From JBMNCR01 sp049366695 (lineage in GTDB: Bacteria; Bacillota; Clostridia; Eubacteriales; Alkalibacteraceae): a stretch of 57,830 nt of DNA. The notes under the pieces are model-generated. The model was not told the DNA's origin. It saw nothing but the letters and a program-made list of their open reading frames with translations, and made no database searches. The stretch covers positions 1 through 57,830 of the forward strand of contig JBMNCR010000025.1 in NCBI GenBank assembly GCA_049366695.1. Reading direction: 5' to 3'. Every line of letters starts with the position of its first letter. Position 1 is the stretch's first letter. A program made the translations under genes and the position numbers. This document shows positions 27,880 to 36,458 of the stretch, piece by piece.

Positions 27880-29385
27880 TTAAATTTCTATCTTAAAGGT
27901 TTCTTTGAATTTTGTTATCATTTGATCTAACTGAGCTGATAATTCATCGTTAAGCGCTACTCCAGATTTTATTGTTTTTAGTACCTCTGAACAATTAGTC
28001 TCTGCGTATTCAATCAATGATTTTTCAAAATATTTAAATTGCTCAACTGGTATATCAGCCGTATAATTATTTGAAACCGCATAAATTACAACTACTTGAT
28101 GTTCTGTTTTCATTGGTGAATACTGATCTTGTTTAAGCATTTCTACCACTCGTTCACCTTTATCAAGTTGAGCTTTTGTTACATCATCTAAATCAGAACC
28201 AAATTGAGCAAATGAAGCCAATTCTTTATATTGAGCGTATTCAATTCTTAATGGTCCTGCTACTTTTTTCATTGACTTTATTTGTGCTGCGCCACCTACT
28301 CTTGAAACAGAAATCCCTGGATTTACTGCCGGTCTTATCCCTGCATTAAATAACTCTGATTCTAAGAAAATTTGTCCATCAGTTATTGATATTACATTAG
28401 TAGGAATATATGCAGCGATATCTCCAGCTTGAGTTTCTATTATTGGAAGAGCTGTTATTGAACCCCCAGCTTCTAGGTTGGCTGCACGTTCCAATAGTCT
28501 TGAATGCAAGTAGAATACATCGCCTGGATAAGCTTCTCTTCCCGGTGGTCTTTTTAATAATAATGACATAGCCCTATATGCTACAGCGTGTTTTGAAAGG
28601 TCATCATAAATAATTAATACATCCTTACCTTTGTTCATAAAATACTCACCTATAGTAACTCCACTATATGGTGCTAAATATTGTAATGGTGCTAATTCAC
28701 TCGCTGTTGCTGAAACAACAATACTATAATCCATAGCTCCATACTCTTGTAAATTATTAACGATTTGAGCTACAGTAGATGCTTTTTGTCCTATTGCTAC
28801 ATATATACAAATTACATCTTCTTCTTTTTGATTAATTATCGTATCTATTGCAAGAGCTGTCTTCCCAGTTTGTCTATCACCAATTATAAGTTCTCTCTGA
28901 CCTCTTCCAATAGGTATCATAGAATCTATAGCTTTGTATCCTGTTTGTAATGGCTTATTAACTGATTTTCTTTCAATAACACCCGGTGCTTTTAATTCAG
29001 CAGGTCTATATTCATCAGTTTTTATAGGTCCTTTACCATCTATAGGTTGCCCTAATGCGTTTACAACCCTACCTATAATAGCATCACCTACAGGTACTTC
29101 GACAATTTTGCCGGTACATTTTACTTTGTCACCTTCTACGATGTTTTTGTCATCACCTAATAACGCACACCCAACATTATCTTCTTCTAAGTTCAGTACC
29201 ATTCCATATACTTCATTAGGAAATTCCAATAATTCTCCTGCCATGGCATTTTCCAAGCCATGTATACGAGCAATTCCATCTCCAACTTGTATAACAGTAC
29301 CAACATCTGTTGTCTCTAGTTTATGTTCATATTTTTCAATTTGTTTTTTAATTACTTTACTTATCTCTTCTGGCCTGAGATTCAA
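27880..29385 (-). CDS. atpA: F-ATPase alpha subunit
   Basis: 501 residues with Walker A GDRQTGKTAL, ISVSRVGGAAQ signature and the N-terminal start MNLRPEEISKVIKKQIEKYE. It forms the non-catalytic nucleotide sites of the hexamer. It begins directly at the end of atpH. Confidence 0.98.
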   Translation of the reverse strand: MNLRPEEISKVIKKQIEKYEHKLETTDVGTVIQVGDGIARIHGLENAMAGELLEFPNEVYGMVLNLEEDNVGCALLGDDKNIVEGDKVKCTGKIVEVPVGDAIIGRVVNALGQPIDGKGPIKTDEYRPAELKAPGVIERKSVNKPLQTGYKAIDSMIPIGRGQRELIIGDRQTGKTALAIDTIINQKEEDVICIYVAIGQKASTVAQIVNNLQEYGAMDYSIVVSATASELAPLQYLAPYSGVTIGEYFMNKGKDVLIIYDDLSKHAVAYRAMSLLLKRPPGREAYPGDVFYLHSRLLERAANLEAGGSITALPIIETQAGDIAAYIPTNVISITDGQIFLESELFNAGIRPAVNPGISVSRVGGAAQIKSMKKVAGPLRIEYAQYKELASFAQFGSDLDDVTKAQLDKGERVVEMLKQDQYSPMKTEHQVVVIYAVSNNYTADIPVEQFKYFEKSLIEYAETNCSEVLKTIKSGVALNDELSAQLDQMITKFKETFKIEI

Positions 29386-29943
29386 CTAACTCACCCCTAA
29401 CTCTTGTAGTCTTATTTCTTTTAAATCATTTCTTAAATTCATCAACTTACTTTTTATACTTCCGTCTATTACCTTTTCGCCAACATAAATTATTAATCCT
29501 CCTAAAATTGTTTTATCAATTTTATTATGAAGAATTACTATTTTATTGTACTGTTTTTCCAACTTTACTTTTAAAGTATTTTTTTGTGATTCACTTAATT
29601 CTAGTACTGATACAACAGTTACCTCAATCATATTTTTCTCCATTAAATATAACTCTTTGAAAGATAAAAAGATAAACTTCAACTCATTAAATCTATTTTT
29701 ATCAAACAATATCATAATAAAATTATATAAGTATTGATTAAGGCTATTTTTAAATATATCACTTATTAAATTTTTCCTCATTTTTGTATCCATACTGGGA
29801 ATATTTAATAACATCCATATTCTTTTATCTGTCGTTAATTCATCAATAACTATTTTGAATTGTTCATATACTTCATCTAAATTAGCATTTTCTTTTGCAA
29901 CATCCATTAAGGCTGATGCATACTTTTTACTGACTAAGCTCAT
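29386..29943 (-). CDS. atpH: F-ATPase delta subunit
   Basis: 185 residues, normal length. The start VSKKYASALMDVAKENANLD and C-terminal DKTILGGLIIYVGEKVIDGSIKSKL are family marks. It links the catalytic head to the b-subunit stalk. It overlaps atpF by 4 bases and abuts atpA. Confidence 0.95.
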   Translation of the reverse strand: MSLVSKKYASALMDVAKENANLDEVYEQFKIVIDELTTDKRIWMLLNIPSMDTKMRKNLISDIFKNSLNQYLYNFIMILFDKNRFNELKFIFLSFKELYLMEKNMIEVTVVSVLELSESQKNTLKVKLEKQYNKIVILHNKIDKTILGGLIIYVGEKVIDGSIKSKLMNLRNDLKEIRLQELGVS

Positions 29944-30443
29944 TTTCCTTCTCCCACCTCTTCAATAAAGTCAAGGATCAGTTTTTCATGCTTACTTTTA
30001 TCAATTGATTCACTTACAATCTTTTCTGCTGCATAGATGGATAAATCTACAATGTTTGATTTAACTTCTTCAAGAACTTTTTCTTTTTCTCTTTCTATTT
30101 CAGTTCTATTTCTCTTTAATACCTTTTCAGCTTCTTCTTCTGCTACCTTTATTATTTCATTTTTTCTTTCTTCACCTATTAGTCTTGCTTCATTTATTAT
30201 TTGTCTTGAATGATCTTCGATTGTGTTCAACTTTTCAGTATATTCTTCTTTGAAGCTTTCACCTTCTTTTTTCAAAACCTCTGCATCACTTATTTCTTGA
30301 GCTATTTCATCAGACCTTTGTTGGATAAACTTGTTAATTTTATCATAAAAAAAATGTTTTATTAAAAAGAATAACAATAAAAAGTTTCCTATATTAGCTA
30401 ATATTGATCGAACGTTTACATCAACCATACTTGCATTACCCAC
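29940..30443 (-). CDS. atpF: F-ATPase b subunit
   Basis: About 167 residues: one N-terminal membrane helix (ILANIGNFLLLFFLIKHFFY) then a long charged coiled coil of the peripheral stalk. The open frame extends to an ATG at 30449, but that codon lies 1 base after the GGAGG site. The GTG at 30443 is 7 bases from it and is the likely start. The scaffold gap ends 25 bases upstream of it, in the minus-strand sense. Confidence 0.92.
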   Translation of the reverse strand: MGNASMVDVNVRSILANIGNFLLLFFLIKHFFYDKINKFIQQRSDEIAQEISDAEVLKKEGESFKEEYTEKLNTIEDHSRQIINEARLIGEERKNEIIKVAEEEAEKVLKRNRTEIEREKEKVLEEVKSNIVDLSIYAAEKIVSESIDKSKHEKLILDFIEEVGEGK

Positions 30444-30468
30444 GGTCATACCTCCTTTCCAATATTGT

Positions 30469-30568
30469 NNNNNNNNNNNNNNNNNNNNNNNNNNNNNNNN
30501 NNNNNNNNNNNNNNNNNNNNNNNNNNNNNNNNNNNNNNNNNNNNNNNNNNNNNNNNNNNNNNNNNNNN
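30469..30568. other. Scaffold gap of 100 N at the 3' end of atpE
   Basis: Unlike the gap at 12681 the flanks do not overlap, so real sequence of unknown length is missing. It removes the rest of the fourth hairpin of atpE and whatever lies before atpF; extra hairpins or a separate single-hairpin c gene could be hidden here. Confidence 0.9.
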
Positions 30569-31476
30569 GCTTCTACTGCTTTACCTGCTGCATATCCTTG
30601 TCCTATACCTGATCCTATTCCACCTAACATAGAAATACCTGCAGCCAATGCTGATGCAGCAAGAATAATAATTGCTCCTTTCATAGCTATAAGTGGATTA
30701 CCATACATAAGAATTAACGAAATAACTAAAGCCAATATACCAGTTGTTTGTGCAACTGCTTGACCCACTAACATGACAACTGTTATATTTTTTTGATTTT
30801 TAGGATTAACTCCAACAGCTTCTGCTGCCTTACCCGCTGCGTATCCTTGTCCAATACCCGGGCCTATTCCACCAATCATAGAAACACCTGCCCCTAATGC
30901 TGATGCTGTAATAATTGCAATGGCACCTTCTAGTGATATAAGTGGATTACCATACATAAGAATTAATGCAATTACTAATGCAAGTATACCTGTAGTTTGC
31001 GCGACAGCTGAACCCATAAGCATTAGTAATGTTATGCTCTTCTTATTTTGAGGATTGTTGCCTACAGCTTCTGCTGCTTTACCTGCCGCGTATCCCTGTC
31101 CAATACTAGGCCCTAAGCCTGAAATCATTGAAATTCCAGCTCCAATTGCTGATCCTGCTATTATCATTACCGCACCATTAAGTGATAATAATGGCTTAGC
31201 AAATATTAGTATAAGAGCAACTACTAAGGCTAAAATTCCTGATGTTTCTGAAATAGCTGCACCTAATAACATAGTAGAAGTAATTCCCTTGCTTTCATTT
31301 GGATGTTCTCCTACCGCTTCAGCACCTTTGCCAGCAGCGTATCCTTGTCCTATACCTGGACCAATACCAGCTATCATGGCAAATCCTGCTCCAATAACAG
31401 AAGCACAAGCTATAATAACACTTTTGTCAAAACTCATAATAAAATCTATTGCCATTTGAATATAATCTACTTCCAC
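30569..31476 (-). CDS. atpE: F-ATPase c subunit: fused multi-hairpin form, 3' end in gap
   Basis: At least 302 residues are visible, against about 80-90 for a normal c subunit. The protein is a tandem of hairpins with an 83-residue period: GIGQG glutamines at 44, 127, 210 and 293. Each full unit has two membrane helices joined by a polar loop. Unit 1 has Gln44 with Glu77-Thr78, the Na+ signature of Ilyobacter and Acetobacterium c subunits. Units 2 and 3 have Gln160 and Gln243 at the glutamate position. Unit 4 is cut by the gap before that position, predicted at 326. Start is GTG, 8 bases after AGGAGG. Units 2 and 3 are about 75 percent identical. The F-type operon around it excludes a V-type NtpK call. 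The nearest known case is the two-hairpin c1 of Acetobacterium woodii. Confidence 0.93.
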
Positions 31477-31505
31477 TCTAAAAACCTCCTGTCTGGAAAA
31501 CTAAC

Positions 31506-32171
31506 CTATTCCATTGCCATAGATATAAATACCATTGACAACATAACGAAAATAAAACTTTGTAATAGTCCAGAAAAAATATCAAAATACATATGTGCTA
31601 ATAATGGAATCCCTACTGCAAAATACATTAAATTTGTTAAACCACCATAAACCAATCCCATAATGATAACTCCACCTAACATATTTCCAAATAAACGAAA
31701 AGATAAAGAAATAGGGTTAGCCAGTTCTCCGATTACATTAATTGGAAACAACAACGGTATTGGTTCAAAGAATCCTTTTAAAAACCCACCAATTCCTTTT
31801 GATTTGATGCCAAAGAATTGAGTCATAAAAAAAGTTAATAATGCCAATGCTAATGTCATAGTTAAGTCAGCTGTTGGTGGTCTTACTCCCAACAATCCAG
31901 TAAGATTAGCTATCGCTAAATACATAAACAATGTCAACATATAAGGAGCAAATGCCATATTATGCTTTCCCATAGTAGATTCAGTCAAATCGTTAATGCT
32001 TGTAACTATCATCTCTGCTATAACCTGCAATTTGCCAGGAACTTTCTTTAAATTCCTAGTTGCTAGTATACAAAATATAAGTATTACAATCATGACACCC
32101 CACATACTTATTGTTGTTTGAGTTATTCTTACTCCAAATACTTCTGCAAAAATTTTAGGACCGCTTGTCAA
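31506..32171 (-). CDS. atpB: F-ATPase a subunit
   Basis: About 221 residues with five or six membrane helices. The essential arginine helix is LANPISLSFRLFGNMLGG, and the C-terminal AHMYFDIFSGLLQSFIFVMLSM is the second channel helix. It forms the ion half-channels against the c ring. A TTG at 32171, 8 bases after GAGG, is the better start; the GTG at 32180 overlaps the ribosome site. The stop is 29 bases before the atpE start. Confidence 0.95.
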   Translation of the reverse strand: MTSGPKIFAEVFGVRITQTTISMWGVMIVILIFCILATRNLKKVPGKLQVIAEMIVTSINDLTESTMGKHNMAFAPYMLTLFMYLAIANLTGLLGVRPPTADLTMTLALALLTFFMTQFFGIKSKGIGGFLKGFFEPIPLLFPINVIGELANPISLSFRLFGNMLGGVIIMGLVYGGLTNLMYFAVGIPLLAHMYFDIFSGLLQSFIFVMLSMVFISMAME

Positions 32172-32184
32172 TTTTCTCACCTCA

Positions 32185-32592
32185 TTACTGTTTATTTATT
32201 TTATTGCTCTTGTAAAGAGCATTTGAAACAATAATAACAAATTTTAATAAAAGTAAACCAGTTATTGTTCCTAGAACATTTATTGAAGGATTGTTAATAG
32301 ATACGTAAATAACTATACCCATTAATACATACCTTAAAAGATATCTAATTGTAACATAGCTTTGTGCTTTTGAAGCACTCATTTTCAAAGATTTTTGTAT
32401 TGTTAAATGAAGTAGTCTAAAATTAAGTACGCTAAATACTTCTCCAAATATTAATCCTAAAATAAAATCCATGTAATTCCCTACAAAAAATACTGAACCA
32501 ATACTTATTATCCCACAAATATAAATAGATCTTTTTATTAATGTATTATTATCAAGATTATTATTTCCTATTTGAATCATTCCTTCTTTCAT
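32185..32592 (-). CDS. atpI: ATP synthase subunit I (AtpI-like)
   Basis: 135 residues with four hydrophobic helices, matching the ATP synthase I family, an assembly factor for the c ring in Propionigenium, Bacillus and Acetobacterium. This position just upstream of atpB is usual. It overlaps the upstream atpZ frame by 32 bases. The exact start is uncertain: the ATG at 32592 lacks a clear site, and an ATG at 32580 is too close to AAGAAGG. An unusual c subunit makes the assembly factor of interest. Confidence 0.75.
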   Translation of the reverse strand: MKEGMIQIGNNNLDNNTLIKRSIYICGIISIGSVFFVGNYMDFILGLIFGEVFSVLNFRLLHLTIQKSLKMSASKAQSYVTIRYLLRYVLMGIVIYVSINNPSINVLGTITGLLLLKFVIIVSNALYKSNKINKQ

Positions 32593-32809
32593 TACTAGAT
32601 TTTAAACCAATAACAAATAAATTCCTAAATGCCGCCAGTACGCCTAAAATAGTAAATACAAGCAAAAAAACATTTCCTGTAGATAGTTTTGAATCTAAAT
32701 AATTCCCTAGAAGAAAACACCCAATTATTGGAACAATCATAGATAAACCTACTTGAGTTATTAAAGCTAAATTTACTAAAGGATTTTTTTTATTCGGTGG
32801 TGGATTCAT
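32561..32809 (-). CDS. atpZ: AtpZ-like small membrane protein
   Basis: 82 residues with two hydrophobic helices (LALITQVGLSMIVPIIGCFL and VFLLVFTILGVLAAF) and LGNYLDSKL between them, the pattern of AtpZ/ATPase gene-1 proteins at the head of Firmicutes atp operons. It has been linked with Mg2+/Ca2+ passage and with c-ring assembly. The ATG follows GGGGT. It is the first gene of the operon. Confidence 0.75.
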   Translation of the reverse strand: MNPPPNKKNPLVNLALITQVGLSMIVPIIGCFLLGNYLDSKLSTGNVFLLVFTILGVLAAFRNLFVIGLKSSNERRNDSNRK

Positions 32810-32847
32810 ATAAAATACCCCATATTTTTCTTATGTAAACAATTACA

Positions 32848-32853
32848 ATTATA
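32848..32853 (-). promoter_or_regulatory. Candidate -10 box of the atp operon
   Basis: A perfect TATAAT on the minus strand lies 38 bases upstream of the atpZ start. The matching -35 is weak (TTGTAA at 15 bases), so the assignment is tentative. Confidence 0.4.
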
Positions 32854-32931
32854 TCACATTCAACTTTTTTACAACATGTATATACAAGTCTTAATACTTA
32901 TTTTACTATATGTCTGTTAATTTTACAACAA

Positions 32932-33375
32932 TTATTTAACTCTTTTCACCGTAATCCCTGCTTCTTTTAATAATTCTAAAGCTAATTCATCAGGATACTC
33001 ACCCATATATACTATTTTTTTCATACCAGAATTTATTATCATTTTCGCACATAAAACACATGGGCTATGCGTAATATATATTGTCGAATTTTTAACACTT
33101 ACCCCATGCATAGCTGATTGAATAATCGCATTTTGCTCTGCATGTATACCCCTACATAATTCATGATGTTCTCCAGAAGCTATGCCTTTTTTTTCTCTTA
33201 AACATCCCACTTGACCACAATGAAATAATCCTGTAGGAGCACCATTATATCCTGTTGCAATAATTCTTTTGTCTTTAACAATAATTGCAGCCACCTGTCT
33301 TCTTAAACAAGTAGATCTTTTTTTTACTACTTCTAACATTTCTAGAAAATATTCATCCCAGCTTGGCCTTTTCAT
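32932..33375 (-). CDS. dCMP deaminase family protein (ComEB-like)
   Basis: 147 residues of the zinc cytidine/deoxycytidylate deaminase family. His78-Ala-Glu80 (IHAEQNAI) and Cys106/Cys109 (SPCVLCA) bind the catalytic zinc, and TGYNGAPTGLFHC is the dCMP deaminase motif. It converts dCMP to dUMP for thymidylate synthesis. It sits between upp and the atp operon, as in several clostridia, and is separated from upp by a terminator. Confidence 0.92.
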   Translation of the reverse strand: MKRPSWDEYFLEMLEVVKKRSTCLRRQVAAIIVKDKRIIATGYNGAPTGLFHCGQVGCLREKKGIASGEHHELCRGIHAEQNAIIQSAMHGVSVKNSTIYITHSPCVLCAKMIINSGMKKIVYMGEYPDELALELLKEAGITVKRVK

Positions 33376-33482
33376 TTAAAATTCCCCCAAAAAAAAATAA
33401 TATTTATTAACCATTATATATTTATTAGAAAATAATTAAAGTACTATTTATATTTTTTTGATTAATTGTACTTATGATTTAT

Positions 33483-33514
33483 AAAAAAACTAGCGTCAAT
33501 AAATGCCCACTAGT
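33483..33514 (-). terminator. Terminator after upp
   Basis: On the minus strand ACTAGTG pairs with CGCTAGT (one G-U) and is followed by seven T. It ends the prfA-to-upp group. Confidence 0.75.
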
Positions 33515-33544
33515 CATATTTTAAATCTTTAATACGCTATTTCA

Positions 33545-34171
33545 TTATGTGCCAAACAATCTATCCCCTGCATCTCCTAAACCAGGAATAATGTATGCAT
33601 GATCATTTAGTTTTTCATCTATAGCTCCTACATATATATCTACATCTGGAAATGCCTTCGATAATACTTCAACACCTTTTCTCGAAGCAATTAAACATAT
33701 GAAACTTATTTTTTTTGCACCTTTGTCTTTTAAACATTTTATTGCTGCTAATGCACTTCCACCGGTTGCAAGCATTGGATCTAATAGTATTAATTCTCTT
33801 TCATTAATATCATTTGGCAACTTATAATAATATTCTACTGGTTGTAATTTCTCAGGATCTCTATACAATCCAATATGTCCTACTTTTGCAACGGGTATTA
33901 AGTTTAATATTCCATCAACCATGCCTAATCCAGCTCGCAAAATAGGTACAATACAAAGTTTTTTCCCTAACACTACTTTTGTCCGCATTTTCATAATAGG
34001 TGTTTCAATTTCTACTTCTTCTAATTGCAAATCTCTTGTTGCTTCATAAACCATTAGCATCGCAATTTCACTTACTAATTCTCTAAATTCTTTTACTCCA
34101 GCGTGTTTATCTCTTATCATACTGATTTTATGATGAATTAACGGATGGTCCATCACAACTACTTTAGCCAT
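33545..34171 (-). CDS. upp: Uracil phosphoribosyltransferase
   Basis: About 208 residues, making UMP from uracil and PRPP. AKVVVMDHPLIHHKISMIRDK is the family start, RAGLGMVDGILNLIPVAKVG a substrate loop, DPMLATGGSALAAI the PRPP-binding loop, and YIIPGLGDAGDRLFGT the C-terminal uracil site. The frame opens at a TTG at 34204, but the ATG at 34171 has AGGGTG 6 bases upstream and gives the normal length. It follows rpiB by about 10 bases. Confidence 0.97.
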   Translation of the reverse strand: MAKVVVMDHPLIHHKISMIRDKHAGVKEFRELVSEIAMLMVYEATRDLQLEEVEIETPIMKMRTKVVLGKKLCIVPILRAGLGMVDGILNLIPVAKVGHIGLYRDPEKLQPVEYYYKLPNDINERELILLDPMLATGGSALAAIKCLKDKGAKKISFICLIASRKGVEVLSKAFPDVDIYVGAIDEKLNDHAYIIPGLGDAGDRLFGT

Positions 34172-34181
34172 GTCCATCACC

Positions 34182-34631
34182 CTATTTACTATATTTAGCT
34201 TCAATTTGACTTATTTTATTTACTCTTCTTTCATGTCTATCACCTAGAAAATCAGTTTTAAGCCAAACATCTACTATCTGCAATGCTAAGTCTGGACCTG
34301 TAACCCTCCCACCTAATGCTAGTATATTAGCATTATTGTGAGCTCTTGACATCTCAGCAGAAAATGTTTCACTTACTAAAGCTGCTCTAATTCCAGGTAT
34401 TTTATTTGCTGTAATCGATATTCCTAAACCTGTCCCACATGTAATAATCCCTTTATCAGCTTCTCCATTCTTCACTGCCAAAGCAACCTTTTCTCCAATA
34501 TCAGGATAATCTATTGACTCAGTATTAAATGTACCATAGTCAACAACTTGGTAATCCTTACCCTCTAAATGTTTTTTTATTACCTCTTTTAAATTAAATC
34601 CTCCATGATCTGCTCCTAATGCAATTTTCAT
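34182..34631 (-). CDS. rpiB: Ribose-5-phosphate isomerase B
   Basis: 149 residues. ALGADHGGFNLK (4-15) is the active-site loop, ITCGTGLGISITANK holds the catalytic cysteine, and GGRVTGPDLALQIVDVWL and HERRVNKI end the protein. It interconverts ribose-5-phosphate and ribulose-5-phosphate, the latter also the substrate for TarJ. The ATG follows GGAGGG. Confidence 0.95.
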   Translation of the reverse strand: MKIALGADHGGFNLKEVIKKHLEGKDYQVVDYGTFNTESIDYPDIGEKVALAVKNGEADKGIITCGTGLGISITANKIPGIRAALVSETFSAEMSRAHNNANILALGGRVTGPDLALQIVDVWLKTDFLGDRHERRVNKISQIEAKYSK

Positions 34632-34670
34632 AATAATATGCCCTCCATTTAAGATTATATATATTTATTA

Positions 34671-35336
34671 TTATAATACTTTTGATATTTCCTCTAATAC
34701 TTCCTTAATTTCTTTTGCAGTATTTCTATATTCATTTAAATCTTTTCCAAAAGGATCAGATATATCATTAGATAGTGATTCAAGATGATTAATTTCAGTT
34801 ACTTCTTTTCTAATATATTCCATAATTTTTCTCTTGTGTTCAATAAGATCATTATTAATATTTTTTATTTCATTATTTAACTCTTTCTTTTTTTTAATCA
34901 AGCCTCCAATTACATCTAAATTTTCATCTAAATATTTATGTTTTTTAAGATCTACTCTGTTTTCCAAATTCTCAATTTCTTTTATTATTTTTTTTTCACT
35001 ATCTATAAAAGCATACTCTTTCAAAGTAAAAACCTTTTCCTTTGCCTGTGGACTGGCATTTATTACCTTTTCTTTATGAGCTTTTGTCATGGTTAATATT
35101 ATATCACTTTCCTTTATTAACTCTTCAGTAATTGGTTTGGATCTATGCTTACTTATATCAAATCCCATTTCTTCCATTACTTTTATTGCTTTATTATTTG
35201 CAGGTTCACTCATAAATACACTTGTGCCTGCAGATTTAATGTGTACCTGCTTATCCTTAATTAAATATTTCAATATCCCTTCAGCCATACTACTTCTACA
35301 CGTATTTCCAGTACAAACTAATAAAACATTTTTCAA
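34671..35336 (-). CDS. ywlE: Protein-arginine phosphatase (YwlE-like) with inserted coiled coil
   Basis: 221 residues against about 150 for YwlE. The P-loop CTGNTCRSS (Cys8, Arg14) carries Thr12, the residue that in YwlE favours phospho-arginine over phospho-tyrosine (Ile or other in tyrosine phosphatases). The general-acid segment NDISDPFGKDLNEYR is at 190-204. Between VFTLKEYAF (about 102-110) and that segment lies a Lys/Glu-rich insertion of about 75 residues (112-188), predicted as two long helices. Such an insertion is not part of the standard fold. The start is TTG behind GAGGTG. Position between sua5 and rpiB matches Bacillus ywlE. Function reverses McsB phosphorylation; McsB is encoded at 45857. 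Confidence 0.88.
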   Translation of the reverse strand: MKNVLLVCTGNTCRSSMAEGILKYLIKDKQVHIKSAGTSVFMSEPANNKAIKVMEEMGFDISKHRSKPITEELIKESDIILTMTKAHKEKVINASPQAKEKVFTLKEYAFIDSEKKIIKEIENLENRVDLKKHKYLDENLDVIGGLIKKKKELNNEIKNINNDLIEHKRKIMEYIRKEVTEINHLESLSNDISDPFGKDLNEYRNTAKEIKEVLEEISKVL

Positions 35337-35353
35337 ATCATCACCTCAACACA

Positions 35354-36400
35354 TCATACATTAATTATGTCATAACCAGCAGCTTTATTTAATCTATTAG
35401 TAATAGCTAATTCTATTCCTTCGTTACTAAACCCTTCAGAAATAATAATATCTACATTATATTTATCTAATTGACGTAAACTATCGAATAACTTTGCCAT
35501 TATTTCATTAGGATTAAACCTATCCCCAATACTTAAAACTTTATTTGCACTGTATTTATCCTTTGACTGATCTGTTGCTAATATACCAACTGTTTTCCCC
35601 ATTTTATTATATGTTCTACTCATATCGTTAATTTTATTAATAACTGAATCTATTTCCCCTTTGACAATTTTCAATTCTGCCCTAGGAGCGTAATGCTTAT
35701 ACTTCATACCCGGAGATTTAACTTTAATAACATCGCATTGTTCTATTATACCTTGATCTACTTCCACTTGACCTATGATAGATTTTAATTCCTCTAATGT
35801 GATTCTTCCTGGGCGCAACAGAACCGGGCATTTCCCAGATATATCTAACACTGTGGATTCTAAACCAATTTCGCAGTTATCTGATGCTATTATAACATCT
35901 ACTTTTCCATATAAATCTTCAATTACATGTTGAGTTCTCGTTGTGCTTGGTCTCCCTGAAATATTTGCACTAGGGGCAGCTATAGGTACATTTGCCTCTT
36001 TAATTAAACTTTGCGCTATTTCATTTGATGGCATTCTTATTGCAACTGTATCCATTCCTGCCGTTATTATTTCAGGTACAATATCTGACTTTTTGAATAT
36101 CAACGTTAATGGACCTGGCCAATATTTTTTAATCAATTTTTGTGCACTACAAGGAATATCTTTTACTAAATCTCCTAACATCTCTTCATTTGAAATATGA
36201 AGTATGATTGGATTATCTGACGGCCTCCCTTTAGCTTTGAAAATCTTACTAACGGCTTCCTCATTTAAGCCATTTGCTCCAAGTCCATAAACAGTTTCCG
36301 TAGGAAAAGCTACTAATCCACCGTTATTTATTATATTGGCAGCAAATTTGATTTTATCAATATTATAAGAGTTATTGTTCATATTTAATATCTCTGTCAT
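35354..36400 (-). CDS. ywlC: Threonylcarbamoyl-AMP synthase (Sua5/YwlC)
   Basis: 348 residues: an N-terminal YrdC domain (GGLVAFPTETVYGLGANGL, KAKGRPSDNPIILHI, PSANISGRPSTT) making threonylcarbamoyl-AMP for the tRNA t6A modification, and a C-terminal Sua5 domain (SPGMKYKHYAPRAELKIV onward). Length and two-domain form match Sua5. It is 17 bases upstream of ywlE. The ATG follows GAGGAG. Confidence 0.95.
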   Translation of the reverse strand: MTEILNMNNNSYNIDKIKFAANIINNGGLVAFPTETVYGLGANGLNEEAVSKIFKAKGRPSDNPIILHISNEEMLGDLVKDIPCSAQKLIKKYWPGPLTLIFKKSDIVPEIITAGMDTVAIRMPSNEIAQSLIKEANVPIAAPSANISGRPSTTRTQHVIEDLYGKVDVIIASDNCEIGLESTVLDISGKCPVLLRPGRITLEELKSIIGQVEVDQGIIEQCDVIKVKSPGMKYKHYAPRAELKIVKGEIDSVINKINDMSRTYNKMGKTVGILATDQSKDKYSANKVLSIGDRFNPNEIMAKLFDSLRQLDKYNVDIIISEGFSNEGIELAITNRLNKAAGYDIINV

Positions 36401-36458
36401 CCTTAAATACTCCTCTATTATTCAACTGAAAATTTTTAACAATAATTAACTTATATTA

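Noticed and set aside
31055..31459. 134-codon plus-strand frame
   Set aside because: Antisense shadow of the atpE repeats; its Ala/Pro-rich product reflects the repeats.
30569..31476. V-type NtpK proteolipid
   Set aside because: The gene lies between F-type atpB and atpF, and no V-type subunits are present.
30569..31476. CRISPR or satellite-like repeat array
   Set aside because: The 249-base periodicity is coding, diverged at synonymous sites, and keeps one frame.
33545..34204. Extended N-terminus for Upp
   Set aside because: The extra 11 residues overlap rpiB, lack a ribosome site, and are absent from the family.
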